Assembly (NCBI RefSeq): GCF_014692495.1
Contig: NZ_JACOIJ010000012.1
Span: 1 to 64,000, forward strand
Origin: Sphingobacterium litopenaei
Lineage (GTDB): Bacteria; Bacteroidota; Bacteroidia; Sphingobacteriales; Sphingobacteriaceae
Length of the DNA: 64,000 nucleotides
Reading direction: 5' to 3'
Shown here: in pieces, positions 8,477 through 18,257 of the stretch
Layout: the number at the start of each line of letters is the position of its first letter
Numbering within the stretch: position 1 is the stretch's first letter
Translations under genes and position numbers: made by a program
The notes under the pieces: model-generated
What the model was told of the DNA's origin: nothing
Databases searched by the model: none
What the model saw: the letters and a program-made list of their open reading frames with translations, nothing else

Positions 8477-9763
8477 TTATCTATTTTCTAAGTCTACGTA
8501 TTCACGATCCACTTCGCCAGTATATACTTGACGTGGACGGCCGATAGGCTCTTTGTTGTCACGCATTTCTTTCCATTGTGCGATCCATCCCGGAAGACGA
8601 CCTAACGCAAATAATACCGTAAACATTTCTGCGTTGAAACCTAATGCACGGTAGATAATACCTGAGTAGAAGTCAACGTTTGGATATAATTTTCTATCGA
8701 TAAAGTATTGATCAGATAATGCAGCTTGTTCTAAACCTTTAGCAATATCCAATACTGGATCTTGTACTCCTAATTTTTCTAATACTTCGTCAGCTGCTTT
8801 TTTGATGATTTTAGCACGTGGATCGAAGTTTTTGTACACACGGTGACCAAAGCCCATCAAACGGAATGGATCGTTTTTGTCTTTAGCTTTAGCTAAGTAT
8901 TTCTCTACATCCCCACCGTCTTTTTTGATATCTTCCAACATCTCAATTACAGCTTGGTTAGCACCACCGTGAAGAGGACCCCACAAAGCATTGATACCTG
9001 CTGAGATAGAAGCATATAAGTTAGCATTTGACGAACCAACGATACGTACTGTAGAAGCTGAACAGTTCTGCTCGTGATCTGCGTGTAATATTAACAATAC
9101 GCGCATTGCATCCAATACAGCGTCATCAAAGATTTTATCACAGTTTACTTCACCAAAAATCATGTTCATGAAGTTGTCGATATAACCCAAATCTTTTTTA
9201 GGGTATACAACTGGATGACCTAATGATTTCTTTTGAATCCATGAAACAATTGTCGGCATTTTACCGATCAAGTTTACGATAGTTTGGTATTCCTCTTCTT
9301 CGTTTTGATTTGGATTTAAAGATTCTGGATAGAATGCTGATAAAGCACCGACTAAACATGAAAGCTGACCCATTGGGTGAGATTTTGATGGGAATCCAGC
9401 GAAGAAGTTTTTCATATCTTCGTGAACCATCATTTGACCTTTGATGTCAGATCTGAATTTTTCTAAAACTTGTTTAGAAGGTAATTCGCCATAAATCAAT
9501 AAATAAGCAACTTCTAAGAAAGTTGATTTTTCTGCTAATTCCTCAATTTTATAGCCGCGGTATTTTAGAATACCTTTTTCGCCATCCAAAAATGTAATAG
9601 CACTTTTAGTAGCACCCGTATTTTTGAATCCCGGGTCTAATGTAATATATCCTGATTGGTCTCTTAATTTTGAAATATCAATAGCTTTTTCGTTCTCAGT
9701 TCCTGTGATTACAGATAACTCAAGCGTCTTGCCATTTAAATTTATAGATGCTGTTTCCGACAT
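8477..9763 (-). CDS. gltA: citrate synthase (type II)
   Basis: Condenses acetyl-CoA and oxaloacetate, the entry step of the TCA cycle. From MSETASINLNGKTLELSVIT the protein has 428 residues, as usual for Bacteroidota. The longer open frame adds 25 hydrophobic residues that overlap the promoter. Catalytic residues are His265 (WGPLHGGAN), His307 (GFGHRVYK) and Asp364 (PNVDFYSG), and the signature HADHEQNCSAST starts at 227. The N-terminal small domain is typical of the NADH-sensitive hexameric type. A promoter with a good -7 box lies 20 bp before the start. It stands alone and faces the Hsp15 gene across a shared terminator. Confidence 0.96.
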   Translation of the reverse strand: MSETASINLNGKTLELSVITGTENEKAIDISKLRDQSGYITLDPGFKNTGATKSAITFLDGEKGILKYRGYKIEELAEKSTFLEVAYLLIYGELPSKQVLEKFRSDIKGQMMVHEDMKNFFAGFPSKSHPMGQLSCLVGALSAFYPESLNPNQNEEEEYQTIVNLIGKMPTIVSWIQKKSLGHPVVYPKKDLGYIDNFMNMIFGEVNCDKIFDDAVLDAMRVLLILHADHEQNCSASTVRIVGSSNANLYASISAGINALWGPLHGGANQAVIEMLEDIKKDGGDVEKYLAKAKDKNDPFRLMGFGHRVYKNFDPRAKIIKKAADEVLEKLGVQDPVLDIAKGLEQAALSDQYFIDRKLYPNVDFYSGIIYRALGFNAEMFTVLFALGRLPGWIAQWKEMRDNKEPIGRPRQVYTGEVDREYVDLENR

Positions 9764-9783
9764 AATCAATTTTCTTGTATACA

Positions 9784-9815
9784 CAAAAGTATAAAATTCG
9801 ATAAGAAAAACTAAA
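9784..9815 (-). promoter_or_regulatory. gltA promoter
   Basis: Read leftward, TTTAG (9811-9815) is separated by 19 bp from TACTTTTG (9784-9791), an exact TAnnTTTG -7 box. The -33 element differs from TTTG, but the spacing is the expected one. Confidence 0.6.
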
Positions 9816-9933
9816 CTTAAAACAAGTTTAAATGACATTTATCAGTCATAAATTAAAAATTTTCATAAGTCTAACTATCTGATTATCTAATTCTGTCAAA
9901 AACCTGAGAAATAATTTACGAAAAATTTGTTAT

Positions 9934-9952
9934 TCTACGAGATATTCGTAGA
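9934..9952. promoter_or_regulatory. probable BlaI operator
   Basis: TCTACGA GATAT TCGTAGA is a perfect 7-bp inverted repeat with a 5-bp spacer, 28 bp before the blaI-like start codon. It ends just before a -7-like TAGTATTG (9954-9961). A further half-site CTACGA overlaps the start codon (9976-9981). BlaI/MecI repressors bind such dyads at their own promoters, so autoregulation is inferred. Confidence 0.6.
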
Positions 9953-9980
9953 TTAGTATTGTGATTGAAAATGTACTACG

Positions 9981-10352
9981 ATGAAATTAGAGAAACTTAC
10001 TATACAAGAAGAAGAAGCAATGTTGTCTGTTTGGCAATTAAAGGGCGGTTTTGTAAAAGAAATCTTAGATAATATGAAGCCCGAAGAACAAGTTCCTTAT
10101 ACTACACTAGCTTCTACAATTAAGAATTTAGAACGAAAAGGTTACGTAAAAGCTGTAAAATACGCGAATGCTAAACGATATGAGCCTATCATTACGTTAG
10201 AAGAGTATCGTGCAAAGTTTATGAATTTTTTTGTGGGTGACTATTTTAAAAATTCTTACAAGGAAATGGTTTCCTTCTTTATTAAAGAAGAAAAATTGAG
10301 TGAAAAAGAATTGGAAGAGCTGATGGAAATGATCAAGCATAATAAATCCTGA
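9981..10352 (+). CDS. BlaI/MecI/CopY family transcriptional repressor
   Basis: Dimeric winged-helix repressor of about 123 residues. The DNA-binding domain covers roughly 1-75 ([20 protein letters not shown], then [20 protein letters not shown] with the recognition helix and wing). The C-terminal half is helical ([20 protein letters not shown]) and serves dimerisation. It is followed 4 bp later by an M56 peptidase gene, the usual partner that cleaves or inactivates the repressor on receiving a signal. A dyad operator lies upstream. There is no beta-lactamase nearby, so the regulon is probably something other than beta-lactam resistance. Confidence 0.93.
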   Translation: MKLEKLTIQEEEAMLSVWQLKGGFVKEILDNMKPEEQVPYTTLASTIKNLERKGYVKAVKYANAKRYEPIITLEEYRAKFMNFFVGDYFKNSYKEMVSFFIKEEKLSEKELEELMEMIKHNKS

Positions 10353-10356
10353 TGCA

Positions 10357-12639
10357 ATGGAAAATCTACTAACCTACATACTTCAAGTAAACCTTTTATT
10401 GGCTTTAATTTATTTCGGGTACCACTTCCTTCTGAAAGGGTTGACTTTTTATGTACTAAATAGGATTTATTTTATAATAGCCAGTATATATGCTTTTGTA
10501 TATCAATTTATAGATATTAAAACTTGGTTTACTAAAAGTGAAGTAATTGATACAGCATTTCTGCCTGAATTTATTACTCCTGTTTTTTTGAATAATTCTG
10601 CAAGTTCTGGAATATCACTATTGGATATTATTATTGCTGTGTTCAGTACGGTAGCAATTGTTTTTGTGCTAAAATTTTTGGTTCAACTATTTAGTTTGCT
10701 TCGTATTCACTTAAATTCTAAAGATGCTACATGGCATTCCTATTTATTCCGTAACGTCTTATTTCCAGTAGTTCCTTTTTCATTCTTCAATAAAATATAT
10801 ATTCATAAAGAGCAACATCGAGAAATCGAGTTGCAAGATATTTTCGCACACGAAATTGTACATGTGAGAGGCCATCACACAGTAGATATTTTGTTGTTCG
10901 AAATAATATTGGTGTTTTGTTGGTACAATCCCTTCGTATGGCTGATGCGCAAAGCTGTACGTCAAAATTTAGAATTCCTGACTGATCAACAGGTGCTAAA
11001 TAAAGGGGTAGACAAGCAAACCTATCAATATTCGTTACTACATGTCACCAAGCAAGGTGCTGCGGTGGGTATTAGTAACCAATTTAATTTTAAAACCCTA
11101 AAAAAGCGCATTATGATGATGAACAAAAAACGCTCTTCCAAATTGGAATTGAGCAAGTATGCTTTCTTACTTCCTGTCTTGTTGATCGCAGGAGCGTCCT
11201 TTACGGTAAGTAAAGCAGAAAAGAATATTGAAAAAATAGTGGAGAAATCACAAAACACCACCGTGTTAGACGAGAGTTTAAAAGTAAAAATGCAAGGTGA
11301 AGTTGGTGAATTATTAAAGAATACGATTGGTACGGATATTATCTCCGTCGATACCAGTCAAAAAATTTATAATGCGGATTATCCGTTAGCTCCTTCAACT
11401 TTTAACAGAGAAGAATTAAGAGGTAAGAATCTATATTTCGAAATTGATGAAAAGTTGGTCTCGCTAGATGACTTTTATGATTTCCCTAGATCCGACATTT
11501 ATGCAGTAGATATTTATACGGATAAAGAGTATATCCAGAAGAAGATCGGTAAGGAGAACGTAGAAGGATATTTTGTGATTACTTCGCGTGATTGGATTGC
11601 GAAAAATTATCCGGTAGAGCAGTTGCAAAAGATGGTGAACGAGGGCAACGAACGAGGCCTAACTTTTACAGTAGAAGAAAATGGTAAAAAACGGATAATA
11701 AAAGGTCAATCTGCAGATTATGAAGCCTTGAAGAAGTTATCTCCTTTCTATGAATATGAATCAGATAAAAAGAAGAAAAGTGTTCAAACTCAAGTAGATG
11801 TCAGAAGACTGAAAGGCAAGTCTGAAATTGATAAAACAAAGAAATTTATATACGATTACGACGGTAAGATTCTCTCTAAAAGTGAATTTTTAGCAATTGC
11901 TGATGAGAACTTAAAGCAATTAACACAAATGATGTCAAGATCGGTTATGAAGGGAAAATACAGTTCGTTAGTATCTAACTGGGAAGATTATGACGGTGTA
12001 ATACACGCAATCTCAGCTCAAGGTGAAGAAAAATTAAAAGAACAAAGAGAAAAAGCCTTATATGTCGTTGATGGAGTAGAAAAAGGAAAGGGTTTTGATT
12101 TATCGAGCATAAAGCCAGATGATATAGAATCTATTTCTGTATTGAAAGATCAAAGTGCTATTGCTTTGTATGGAGATAATGGTAAGGATGGTGTGATTAC
12201 AATCACTACAAAACACAATTCATCGGCGCGCATAAAAGAAAGGTCAAATGATGAAATAGGGATTTTTTTAAAAAATGATGATGACTCAAACACCAATACG
12301 CGAAGTCCAGGTATAAGACTAGAGGGGAAAAAATCAATAAATGAAATACCTAAAGAAGAGCGACCACTTTTTGTCATCGATGATAAAGCTCAGAACTTAG
12401 ATTTTGATATAAATTCTTTAAATTCTAATGATATAGAGTCCGTATCGGTTTTTAAAGGAAGTAGCTACATAGCTGAATTTGGTGATAACGCTAAGAATGG
12501 TGTTATTAAAATTGTTACCAAGAAAAATAAAAACAAAGAGGTTGTGATAACTGGTTACAAATCAAAGGAAAGTGACTCTGTTAAAGTTAATACTAAGGGA
12601 GCTATAAAGGATATAACAGTTACAGGTTATAAAAAATAA
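10357..12639 (+). CDS. BlaR1-like M56 peptidase with TonB-plug-like repeats
   Basis: Membrane zinc peptidase that presumably senses a signal and inactivates the adjacent BlaI repressor. The N-terminal 280 residues hold several membrane helices and the zinc site HEIVH (His165, Glu166, His169), with Glu206 in NLEFLTDQQ as probable third ligand. After a helix near 265-280 ([18 protein letters not shown]) comes a long periplasmic region instead of a penicillin-binding domain. This region contains two copies of a TonB-receptor plug motif: about 567-618 ([19 protein letters not shown]) and 671-725 ([19 protein letters not shown]), each ending GVI-I-TK. The C-terminus has VVITGYK and ITVTGYKK, like the linker that precedes SusC plugs. 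The ligand is unknown. Confidence 0.88.
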   Translation: MENLLTYILQVNLLLALIYFGYHFLLKGLTFYVLNRIYFIIASIYAFVYQFIDIKTWFTKSEVIDTAFLPEFITPVFLNNSASSGISLLDIIIAVFSTVAIVFVLKFLVQLFSLLRIHLNSKDATWHSYLFRNVLFPVVPFSFFNKIYIHKEQHREIELQDIFAHEIVHVRGHHTVDILLFEIILVFCWYNPFVWLMRKAVRQNLEFLTDQQVLNKGVDKQTYQYSLLHVTKQGAAVGISNQFNFKTLKKRIMMMNKKRSSKLELSKYAFLLPVLLIAGASFTVSKAEKNIEKIVEKSQNTTVLDESLKVKMQGEVGELLKNTIGTDIISVDTSQKIYNADYPLAPSTFNREELRGKNLYFEIDEKLVSLDDFYDFPRSDIYAVDIYTDKEYIQKKIGKENVEGYFVITSRDWIAKNYPVEQLQKMVNEGNERGLTFTVEENGKKRIIKGQSADYEALKKLSPFYEYESDKKKKSVQTQVDVRRLKGKSEIDKTKKFIYDYDGKILSKSEFLAIADENLKQLTQMMSRSVMKGKYSSLVSNWEDYDGVIHAISAQGEEKLKEQREKALYVVDGVEKGKGFDLSSIKPDDIESISVLKDQSAIALYGDNGKDGVITITTKHNSSARIKERSNDEIGIFLKNDDDSNTNTRSPGIRLEGKKSINEIPKEERPLFVIDDKAQNLDFDINSLNSNDIESVSVFKGSSYIAEFGDNAKNGVIKIVTKKNKNKEVVITGYKSKESDSVKVNTKGAIKDITVTGYKK

Positions 12640-12658
12640 AATAAGTATTTATTAAAGA

Positions 12659-12687
12659 CAAATAGCACTCAACTTGAGTGCTATTTG
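12659..12687. terminator. bidirectional terminator between the M56 gene and the carbonic anhydrase gene
   Basis: CAAATAGCACTCAA and TTGAGTGCTATTTG are perfect complements with one base between them, giving a stem of about 12-13 bp followed by TTTT on the + strand and a T-rich stretch on the other. Confidence 0.8.
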
Positions 12688-12716
12688 TTTTAAGATTTAA
12701 TATGAGATATTAAATC

Positions 12717-13364
12717 TTATTTATAAGCGAATACTTCACCCAGATCTTCGTTACTTGTAAAAGTACAGCCTAAGTCAGTTAATTCACCCGTACCAATGTT
12801 GATCACCATACCGTGTACAGCTAAATCGTCACGGTCCTTCCAAGCATTTTGTACGATAGAAGTAGTACAAAGGTTGAAAACCTGCTCTTTAACATTTAAT
12901 TCAATAAGACGATTTACTTTATCCTCGTGATTTTCGATAGCATCAATTTCAGCAGCGTGAAGACGATAGACATCTTTAATGTGGCACAACCAGTTGTCAA
13001 TTACACCAAATTGTTGACGGCTCAAAGAAGCAGCTACACCGCCACAACCGTAATGACCTGCAATGATTACGTGTTTTACTTTCAATACATTAACCGCATA
13101 ATCCAATACAGATAACATACTCATGTCAGAGTGGATTACCATGTTAGCAATATTACGGTGTACAAATACTTCACCTGGTTTTTTACCTGTGATTTCATTT
13201 GCCGGAACTCTACTATCCGCACATCCAATCCAAAGTACTTCAGGGCTTTGACCTTTCGCTAACTGTTGAAATCTTCCTGATTCGTCTTGTTTTACGAAAT
13301 CAACCCACTCTCTGTTACCTTCTAATATTTTCTCAAATCCTAATTCTAAGTCTTTGTTACCCAT
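12717..13364 (-). CDS. can: beta-class carbonic anhydrase
   Basis: Interconverts CO2 and bicarbonate in the cytoplasm. The 215-residue protein has the beta-class zinc ligands Cys48, Asp50 (GCADSRVP), His104 and Cys107 (AGHYGCGG), and the conserved VHRNIANM segment. Length is typical of bacterial Can. It lies directly downstream of a SulP transporter on the same strand, with a 76-bp gap. Such SulP/carbonic anhydrase pairs are a known arrangement for bicarbonate uptake and hydration. A 13-bp palindrome overlaps its stop codon, but it lacks a T-run. Confidence 0.96.
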   Translation of the reverse strand: MGNKDLELGFEKILEGNREWVDFVKQDESGRFQQLAKGQSPEVLWIGCADSRVPANEITGKKPGEVFVHRNIANMVIHSDMSMLSVLDYAVNVLKVKHVIIAGHYGCGGVAASLSRQQFGVIDNWLCHIKDVYRLHAAEIDAIENHEDKVNRLIELNVKEQVFNLCTTSIVQNAWKDRDDLAVHGMVINIGTGELTDLGCTFTSNEDLGEVFAYK

Positions 13365-13440
13365 TTTGTTAAATTTATTTTGTGAGTCTCTAAACTAGGA
13401 GACCAAGTTAAAGTTTTTGTGATAATTAATACTATAATTT

Positions 13441-15009
13441 TTAAACTATTCTTTGAAGTTTAGCCTTCTTTGTACGTACAGACTTTCGTTTGTACGATAC
13501 ATCTTGTAATTCTATGTCTAAACCTTTGCTCATGGCATTTTGTTCAAAGTCTTTTAAAACTTCTAACACATCTTTATCGATGAACTTACTATTCTTGCCG
13601 TCTATAACCACTTTCTCTACGGAACGAGGTAGACTGTATAGTTTTTGTTGAATTGGCACTTTATTCAAAAATGAAACCTCTTCAGCTAATGTCAATACTG
13701 CTGTTTGTTCTTCTGTAATTTCAAACTTATATGCATTTTGCATATTGGCACGAAGGATATAAAATGTTGCAACCAATATACCTATACCTACACCCATCAA
13801 TAGATCCGTGAAAACTATCGCAACTACTGTAGTCGCAAATGGAATAAATTGATCTAAGCCTTTGCGGAACATTTGTTGAAATAAAGCTGGCTTAGCCAAT
13901 TTATAACCTGTATGCAATAGAATAGCAGCCAAACACGCTAATGGAATTAAGTTGATAATCGAAGGAATCGCTAATAAAGCAACTAATAGCCAAAAGCCGT
14001 GTAGAATTGACGATTGTCTTGTACGGCCCCCTGAATTCACGTTTGCTGATGAACGTACGATAACTGAAGTCATAGGCAAACCTCCTAAGAAACCTGAAGT
14101 CATATTACCCACACCTTGTGCTATTAATTCGCGATTGGTTGGCGAATTTCTTTTAAATGGATCCAATTTATCTACCGCTTCCAAACTTAATAAAGTCTCT
14201 AAACTAGCAATGATGGCTAAGGTAAAAGCTACTACCCAAACTTCTTTGTTTAAAATTTGAGAAAAATCTGGAAGTACAAATAAACCTGTAAATTCAGCCA
14301 GTGAAGAAACAGAAGGAATAGATACAAAATGACTTGGAATTAAAGCCATACTTGTTCCTTGGAAGGCGTATCCTAATCCTACACCGATAAGTACAACAAC
14401 TAGCGGTGCTGGCATTTTGTTCAAATATTTAATGGATGGCCAGAAGATAAGTACTAAAAGAGACAAGGCACAAATGATGGTAGCTCCTAAATTAATACTT
14501 GAGAAAATAGTGTCCGCATAGGCTGCGACCCCGCCACCATTGTCCATTTCAAATGCGTGACTTTCGGTCATACCGAAGGCTAACGGTAATTGTTTCAAAA
14601 TAATGGTGATACCAATAGCAGCAAGCATACCTAAAATTACAGAGGATGGGAAATAATTTCCAATCATACCTGCTTTCACCACACCTAATATTAATTGAAT
14701 AACACCTGCTAACATCACTGCTAACAAGAAGGTTTCATATGCGCCTAATTTTTGTATAGCACCAAAAACGATGACAGTCAAACCTGCCGCTGGACCAGAG
14801 ACACTCAATGGTGACCCCGAAATAGCACCTACAACAATTCCACCAATGACACCTGTCAATACTCCAGCAAACAAAGGTGCTCCTGAGGCCATGGCAATAC
14901 CCAAACATAAAGGCAAAGCAACAAGGAAAACTACAATTGATGCTGGAAAATCATATTTTAAATCCCTTTTCGATAATTTAAGAAAAGCGGACGTACGAGT
15001 TCCTAACAT
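13441..15009 (-). CDS. SulP family anion transporter (probable bicarbonate transporter)
   Basis: Inner-membrane SLC26/SulP carrier of 522 residues: a short basic N-terminus, then about 10-14 hydrophobic helices (DFPASIVVFLVALPLCLGIA at the start, the SGPAAGLTVIVFGAI helix, GGLPMTSVIVRSSANVNSGG in the conserved loop), and a C-terminal cytoplasmic STAS-like domain from about 420 (VEKVVIDGKNSKFIDKDVLE). The neighbouring beta-carbonic anhydrase on the same strand argues for bicarbonate rather than sulfate as the substrate. This is inference from context; the sequence alone does not decide. Confidence 0.88.
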   Translation of the reverse strand: MLGTRTSAFLKLSKRDLKYDFPASIVVFLVALPLCLGIAMASGAPLFAGVLTGVIGGIVVGAISGSPLSVSGPAAGLTVIVFGAIQKLGAYETFLLAVMLAGVIQLILGVVKAGMIGNYFPSSVILGMLAAIGITIILKQLPLAFGMTESHAFEMDNGGGVAAYADTIFSSINLGATIICALSLLVLIFWPSIKYLNKMPAPLVVVLIGVGLGYAFQGTSMALIPSHFVSIPSVSSLAEFTGLFVLPDFSQILNKEVWVVAFTLAIIASLETLLSLEAVDKLDPFKRNSPTNRELIAQGVGNMTSGFLGGLPMTSVIVRSSANVNSGGRTRQSSILHGFWLLVALLAIPSIINLIPLACLAAILLHTGYKLAKPALFQQMFRKGLDQFIPFATTVVAIVFTDLLMGVGIGILVATFYILRANMQNAYKFEITEEQTAVLTLAEEVSFLNKVPIQQKLYSLPRSVEKVVIDGKNSKFIDKDVLEVLKDFEQNAMSKGLDIELQDVSYKRKSVRTKKAKLQRIV

Positions 15010-15134
15010 ATTATAAATTGTTTAATAATTATCTAAATACATGAGTTGACACACACGAAAATCATACTGTACTTGGTTTCAAGTACAATAAAAAAATAGC
15101 GAATACATCACCCAATAAAAATTTTGGATAAAGA

Positions 15135-15494
15135 TTAACAGTTAGGAGGCGGGGTAGGAACTCTAGGATGAAAACTGCAAATAGATTTTTCGTCTTTTAA
15201 ATAATCGCGCTGTTTACTTGAGTTTTCAACAGTAGGATTAAAACTTAAATCAATTGCATCCGGTTTGAATATCTTTACACCATGTTCATGCAAATCTTCA
15301 TTATTGGAGTTGGTGTTTTTAGCGCCTGTCTCTAATTCCAATTGCATGACAATTTGTAATACCGTGCCTTTGTCAAGCACATCTATAAACATTGGTGTAG
15401 CAGAAATGAGCATTTTCGAAAAGAAGACAAAAAAACATAGCTTAGCAGCTATTATCCTTTTTGCTTTATTAAACATCGAAAATTTACTTCTCAT
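15135..15494 (-). CDS. small secreted or membrane-anchored protein of unknown function
   Basis: 119 residues with a basic N-terminus and one hydrophobic segment (AAKLCFFVFFSKMLISATP, about 16-34) that could be a signal peptide or anchor. A polar, Asn/Glu/Lys-rich middle follows, then a proline-rich end, FHPRVPTPPPNC. Small proteins with a terminal proline run are common in this phylum but have no assigned role. It lies 125 bp upstream of the SulP gene on the same strand. An open frame exists on the opposite strand, but this one has the more protein-like composition. Confidence 0.55.
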   Translation of the reverse strand: MRSKFSMFNKAKRIIAAKLCFFVFFSKMLISATPMFIDVLDKGTVLQIVMQLELETGAKNTNSNNEDLHEHGVKIFKPDAIDLSFNPTVENSSKQRDYLKDEKSICSFHPRVPTPPPNC

Positions 15495-15686
15495 ACTGAC
15501 ACAAAAATAACTTTTATAGCCAAATTAACAAGAGGAAATAGAATTTTGTTGTGAAATTGTGACAAAAACATTATAAAATTTTAAATAATTGATTTTTTAA
15601 TAATTTAATTCTAATGATTTGTTCATCTTTAAAAATGATATAACCTATTTTGTATATTTACTTTAAATAATACTAAGACAAAGCAT

Positions 15687-17234
15687 ATGAAACAAAACTT
15701 CATCGAAAAGATAACAACTTCCTATCAACCCAAAGGTGAATTTATACAATTAGGTTCAGGTATTTTGAACGGTGAAGTTGTCACTGACGCCAAAGTGAAT
15801 TTAGCACTCAAAATGATGAATCGCCATGGACTCATCGCAGGTGCTACAGGTACTGGAAAAACCAGAACCTTACAATTGATAGCAGAGCAGCTCTCTGACA
15901 AGGGGGTTCCTGTATTCATGTTGGATGTCAAAGGAGATTTGTCTGGGTTAGCAGAAGAAGGAAAAACAAATGATGCATTGATTGAAAGAGGCAACGCTGT
16001 AGGTATTCCTTTTGTGCCTTCTAGTTTTCCTATCGAAATATTTTCTTTGACAGGTAAGTTGGGCGCATCGATGCGATTGACTGTCGAAGATTTTGGACCT
16101 GTCATGCTGGCTAGGATTTTAGATTTAAATGATACACAAACAGGCGTTCTGAGTGTAATATTTAAATATGCACAAGACAAAACTATGCCTTTAGTCGATT
16201 TTAATGACTTAAAGAAACTGTTGTCCTATTTATCCGAAGGAGCGGGCGCAGCAGAAATAAAGGATGATTATGGCAAAATAAGTTCAGCAAGTTCAGGTGC
16301 AATACTACGAAAAATAGTAGCTATAGAACAGCAAGGTGTGTCACATATTTTTGGAGAAAAGGAATTTGAAATTCAGGATTTATTTGGAAAAGTAGATGGA
16401 AAGGGTGTTATCACTTTATTGAATATTTCGGATATTCAGGACCAACCTTTATTATATTCTACATTTTTGTTGAGCTTACTAGCGCAGTTATTCAAAAAGC
16501 TGCCCGAAGTAGGAGATTTGGATAAACCTAAATTGGTTTTCTTTTTGGATGAAGCACATTTATTGTTTAATGGAGCTTCTAAGGCTTTTTTATCGCAGAT
16601 TGAGCAGATTATTCGATTGATTCGTTCCAAAGGTGTTGGTGTATTTTTTTGTACGCAGGCTGCGACCGACGTTTCCGAAAGTGTATTGAGCCAGTTGGGG
16701 AATAGAGTGCAGCATGCTTTACGTGCTTTTACGCCAAATGATGCTGAGAATCTAAGAAAAACCGTAAAAACATATCCTACTTCTCAATTCTATGAGATAG
16801 ATAAGGTGCTTACCTCCTTAGGAACAGGGCAGGCATTGGTCACCGTTTTAAATGACAAAGGTATTCCTACAGAAGTAGTCGCTACTCACCTCGTGCCAGC
16901 AAGAGCAGTGATGGGACCATGTTCGGGACAGACTTACGATCAAGTGATCAAACAATCCGATTTCTTTCAGAAATATCAAGAAAGAATAGAAAGAAGATCA
17001 GCAGCCGAAATTATCGAGGAGAAAGAGGCTCTGGATGAACAGTTGGCTGCTAAAGAAAAGGCAAGTCAAGAAGCGGCAAAACAAGCACAAAAACCGCGAG
17101 CTACTTCTTCAAGAAGACAAACACCATTAGAGGCAGCTCAAACGCAAGCCAGCCGTACATTAGCACGCGAAGGTGTCAAATTATTAGGTAAAATTGCAAC
17201 TGGAATATTGAATGCTTTCTTAAAAAAGAAATAG
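15687..17234 (+). CDS. HerA-like ATPase (DUF853 family)
   Basis: P-loop ATPase of 515 residues related to the HerA/FtsK superfamily of DNA pumps. Walker A is GATGTGKT at 52-59 and Walker B is LVFFLDEAH with Asp288-Glu289; the arginine-finger region is FFCTQAATDVSESVLSQLG. The C-terminus is a Lys/Ala/Gln-rich linker (about 425-490) and a short amphipathic tail, as usual for the DUF853 group. In other bacteria HerA partners with NurA nuclease; none is adjacent. The exact role is unknown. The next gene has its own -7 box at this gene's stop codon. Confidence 0.88.
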   Translation: MKQNFIEKITTSYQPKGEFIQLGSGILNGEVVTDAKVNLALKMMNRHGLIAGATGTGKTRTLQLIAEQLSDKGVPVFMLDVKGDLSGLAEEGKTNDALIERGNAVGIPFVPSSFPIEIFSLTGKLGASMRLTVEDFGPVMLARILDLNDTQTGVLSVIFKYAQDKTMPLVDFNDLKKLLSYLSEGAGAAEIKDDYGKISSASSGAILRKIVAIEQQGVSHIFGEKEFEIQDLFGKVDGKGVITLLNISDIQDQPLLYSTFLLSLLAQLFKKLPEVGDLDKPKLVFFLDEAHLLFNGASKAFLSQIEQIIRLIRSKGVGVFFCTQAATDVSESVLSQLGNRVQHALRAFTPNDAENLRKTVKTYPTSQFYEIDKVLTSLGTGQALVTVLNDKGIPTEVVATHLVPARAVMGPCSGQTYDQVIKQSDFFQKYQERIERRSAAEIIEEKEALDEQLAAKEKASQEAAKQAQKPRATSSRRQTPLEAAQTQASRTLAREGVKLLGKIATGILNAFLKKK

Positions 17235-17242
17235 TATATTTG
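17235..17242 (+). promoter_or_regulatory. -7 box of the nucleotidyltransferase gene
   Basis: TATATTTG, an exact TAnnTTTG match, starts one base after the stop codon of the HerA-like gene and 29 bp before the next start codon. Confidence 0.5.
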
Positions 17243-17270
17243 CGAAAAATTAATTATTTACTAAAGCAAT

Positions 17271-18182
17271 ATGGGAAAACCTACTTTATTAGTTCTTGCA
17301 GCAGGGATGGCAAGTCGTTATGGATCTTTAAAGCAAGTTGATGAATTTGGTCCTCACGGTGAAACGATAGTCGATTATTCGATTTATGATGCTATCCAAG
17401 CAGGATTTGGAAAAGTAGTATTTATAATACGTAAAGAATTTGAGGACGTAATGCGTTCTAAATTTGATGCTAAACTTGAAGGAAAAATCGAAGTTGATTA
17501 TGCTTTTCAGGATTTCGATTTGACTAAATTCGGTGTAGATCGCGTTATTGAACGTTCAAAACCATGGGGAACTGCACATGCGGTTATGAGCGCTAAAGAT
17601 AAGGTTGAAGGGGCTTTTTGTGTTATCAATGCGGATGATTTCTATGGTACGGATTCTTTCATCAAAATGGCAAAATTCTTAAATGAAGAAGTCACAGATA
17701 AACATATGGCGCTGATGGGTTTTGCTGTAGGTAACACAATGTCTGACTATGGTTATGTATCGCGTGGTGTTTGTGAAGTAAGTGCAGCGGGTAATATGGC
17801 CTCGGTAACAGAACGTACAAATATCTATTATAAAGGTGAAGGTGCTGGTCGTAAAATCGTATTCAATGAAAATGACGTAGAATATGAATTGGACCCGCAA
17901 ACGCGCGTATCCATGAATTTTTGGGGTTTTACACCTAAAGTTTTTGATGTGTGTTTAGATTTATTCCCGGCTTTCGTGGAAGAAAATGCGGAAAATCCTA
18001 AAGCTGAATTCTTTATTCCTTCTATTCCAGATTATATGGTAAAACATGGAATGGCAGATTTCAAAGTGATTCCTACTTCATCTAAATGGTTTGGAGTTAC
18101 TTATCCCGAAGATAAGCCAATTGTACAAGAGAGTATCTCTGCTTTAGTGGCACAAGGTGCATATCCTGAAAAACTTTTCTAG
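17271..18182 (+). CDS. sugar-phosphate nucleotidyltransferase family protein
   Basis: 303-residue enzyme of the NTP-transferase fold that activates sugar phosphates as NDP-sugars. The nucleotide-binding signature is LAAGMASRYGSLKQ at 9-22, and the metal-binding Asp pair is in VINADDFYG near 127-135. WGTAHAVMSAK just before it is also typical. The substrate cannot be told from the sequence: the family includes glucose-1-phosphate uridylyl- and mannose-1-phosphate guanylyltransferases. No polysaccharide genes are adjacent. It has its own predicted -7 box and is followed by a strong terminator. Confidence 0.85.
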   Translation: MGKPTLLVLAAGMASRYGSLKQVDEFGPHGETIVDYSIYDAIQAGFGKVVFIIRKEFEDVMRSKFDAKLEGKIEVDYAFQDFDLTKFGVDRVIERSKPWGTAHAVMSAKDKVEGAFCVINADDFYGTDSFIKMAKFLNEEVTDKHMALMGFAVGNTMSDYGYVSRGVCEVSAAGNMASVTERTNIYYKGEGAGRKIVFNENDVEYELDPQTRVSMNFWGFTPKVFDVCLDLFPAFVEENAENPKAEFFIPSIPDYMVKHGMADFKVIPTSSKWFGVTYPEDKPIVQESISALVAQGAYPEKLF

Positions 18183-18214
18183 ACTATTGATGTTTATTAG
18201 ATAATAAATATATG

Positions 18215-18240
18215 AAGTGCAAAATTTTTATTTTGCACTT
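18215..18240 (+). terminator. terminator after the nucleotidyltransferase gene
   Basis: Perfect 11-bp stem AAGTGCAAAAT / ATTTTGCACTT with a TTTT loop, followed by five more T. Confidence 0.88.
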
Positions 18241-18257
18241 TTTTTATGACTTAAATT

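Noticed and set aside
12691-12719. 13-bp perfect palindrome TAAGATTTAATAT around GAG, overlapping the carbonic anhydrase stop codon
   Set aside because: As a terminator it lacks a T-run and is AT-rich; the neighbouring hairpin at 12659-12687 is a better one. It could still be a binding site, but nothing supports that.
15265-15510. 81-codon + strand frame opposite the small proline-tailed protein
   Set aside because: No signal of its own and it runs almost wholly antisense; the - strand frame has the better-structured product.
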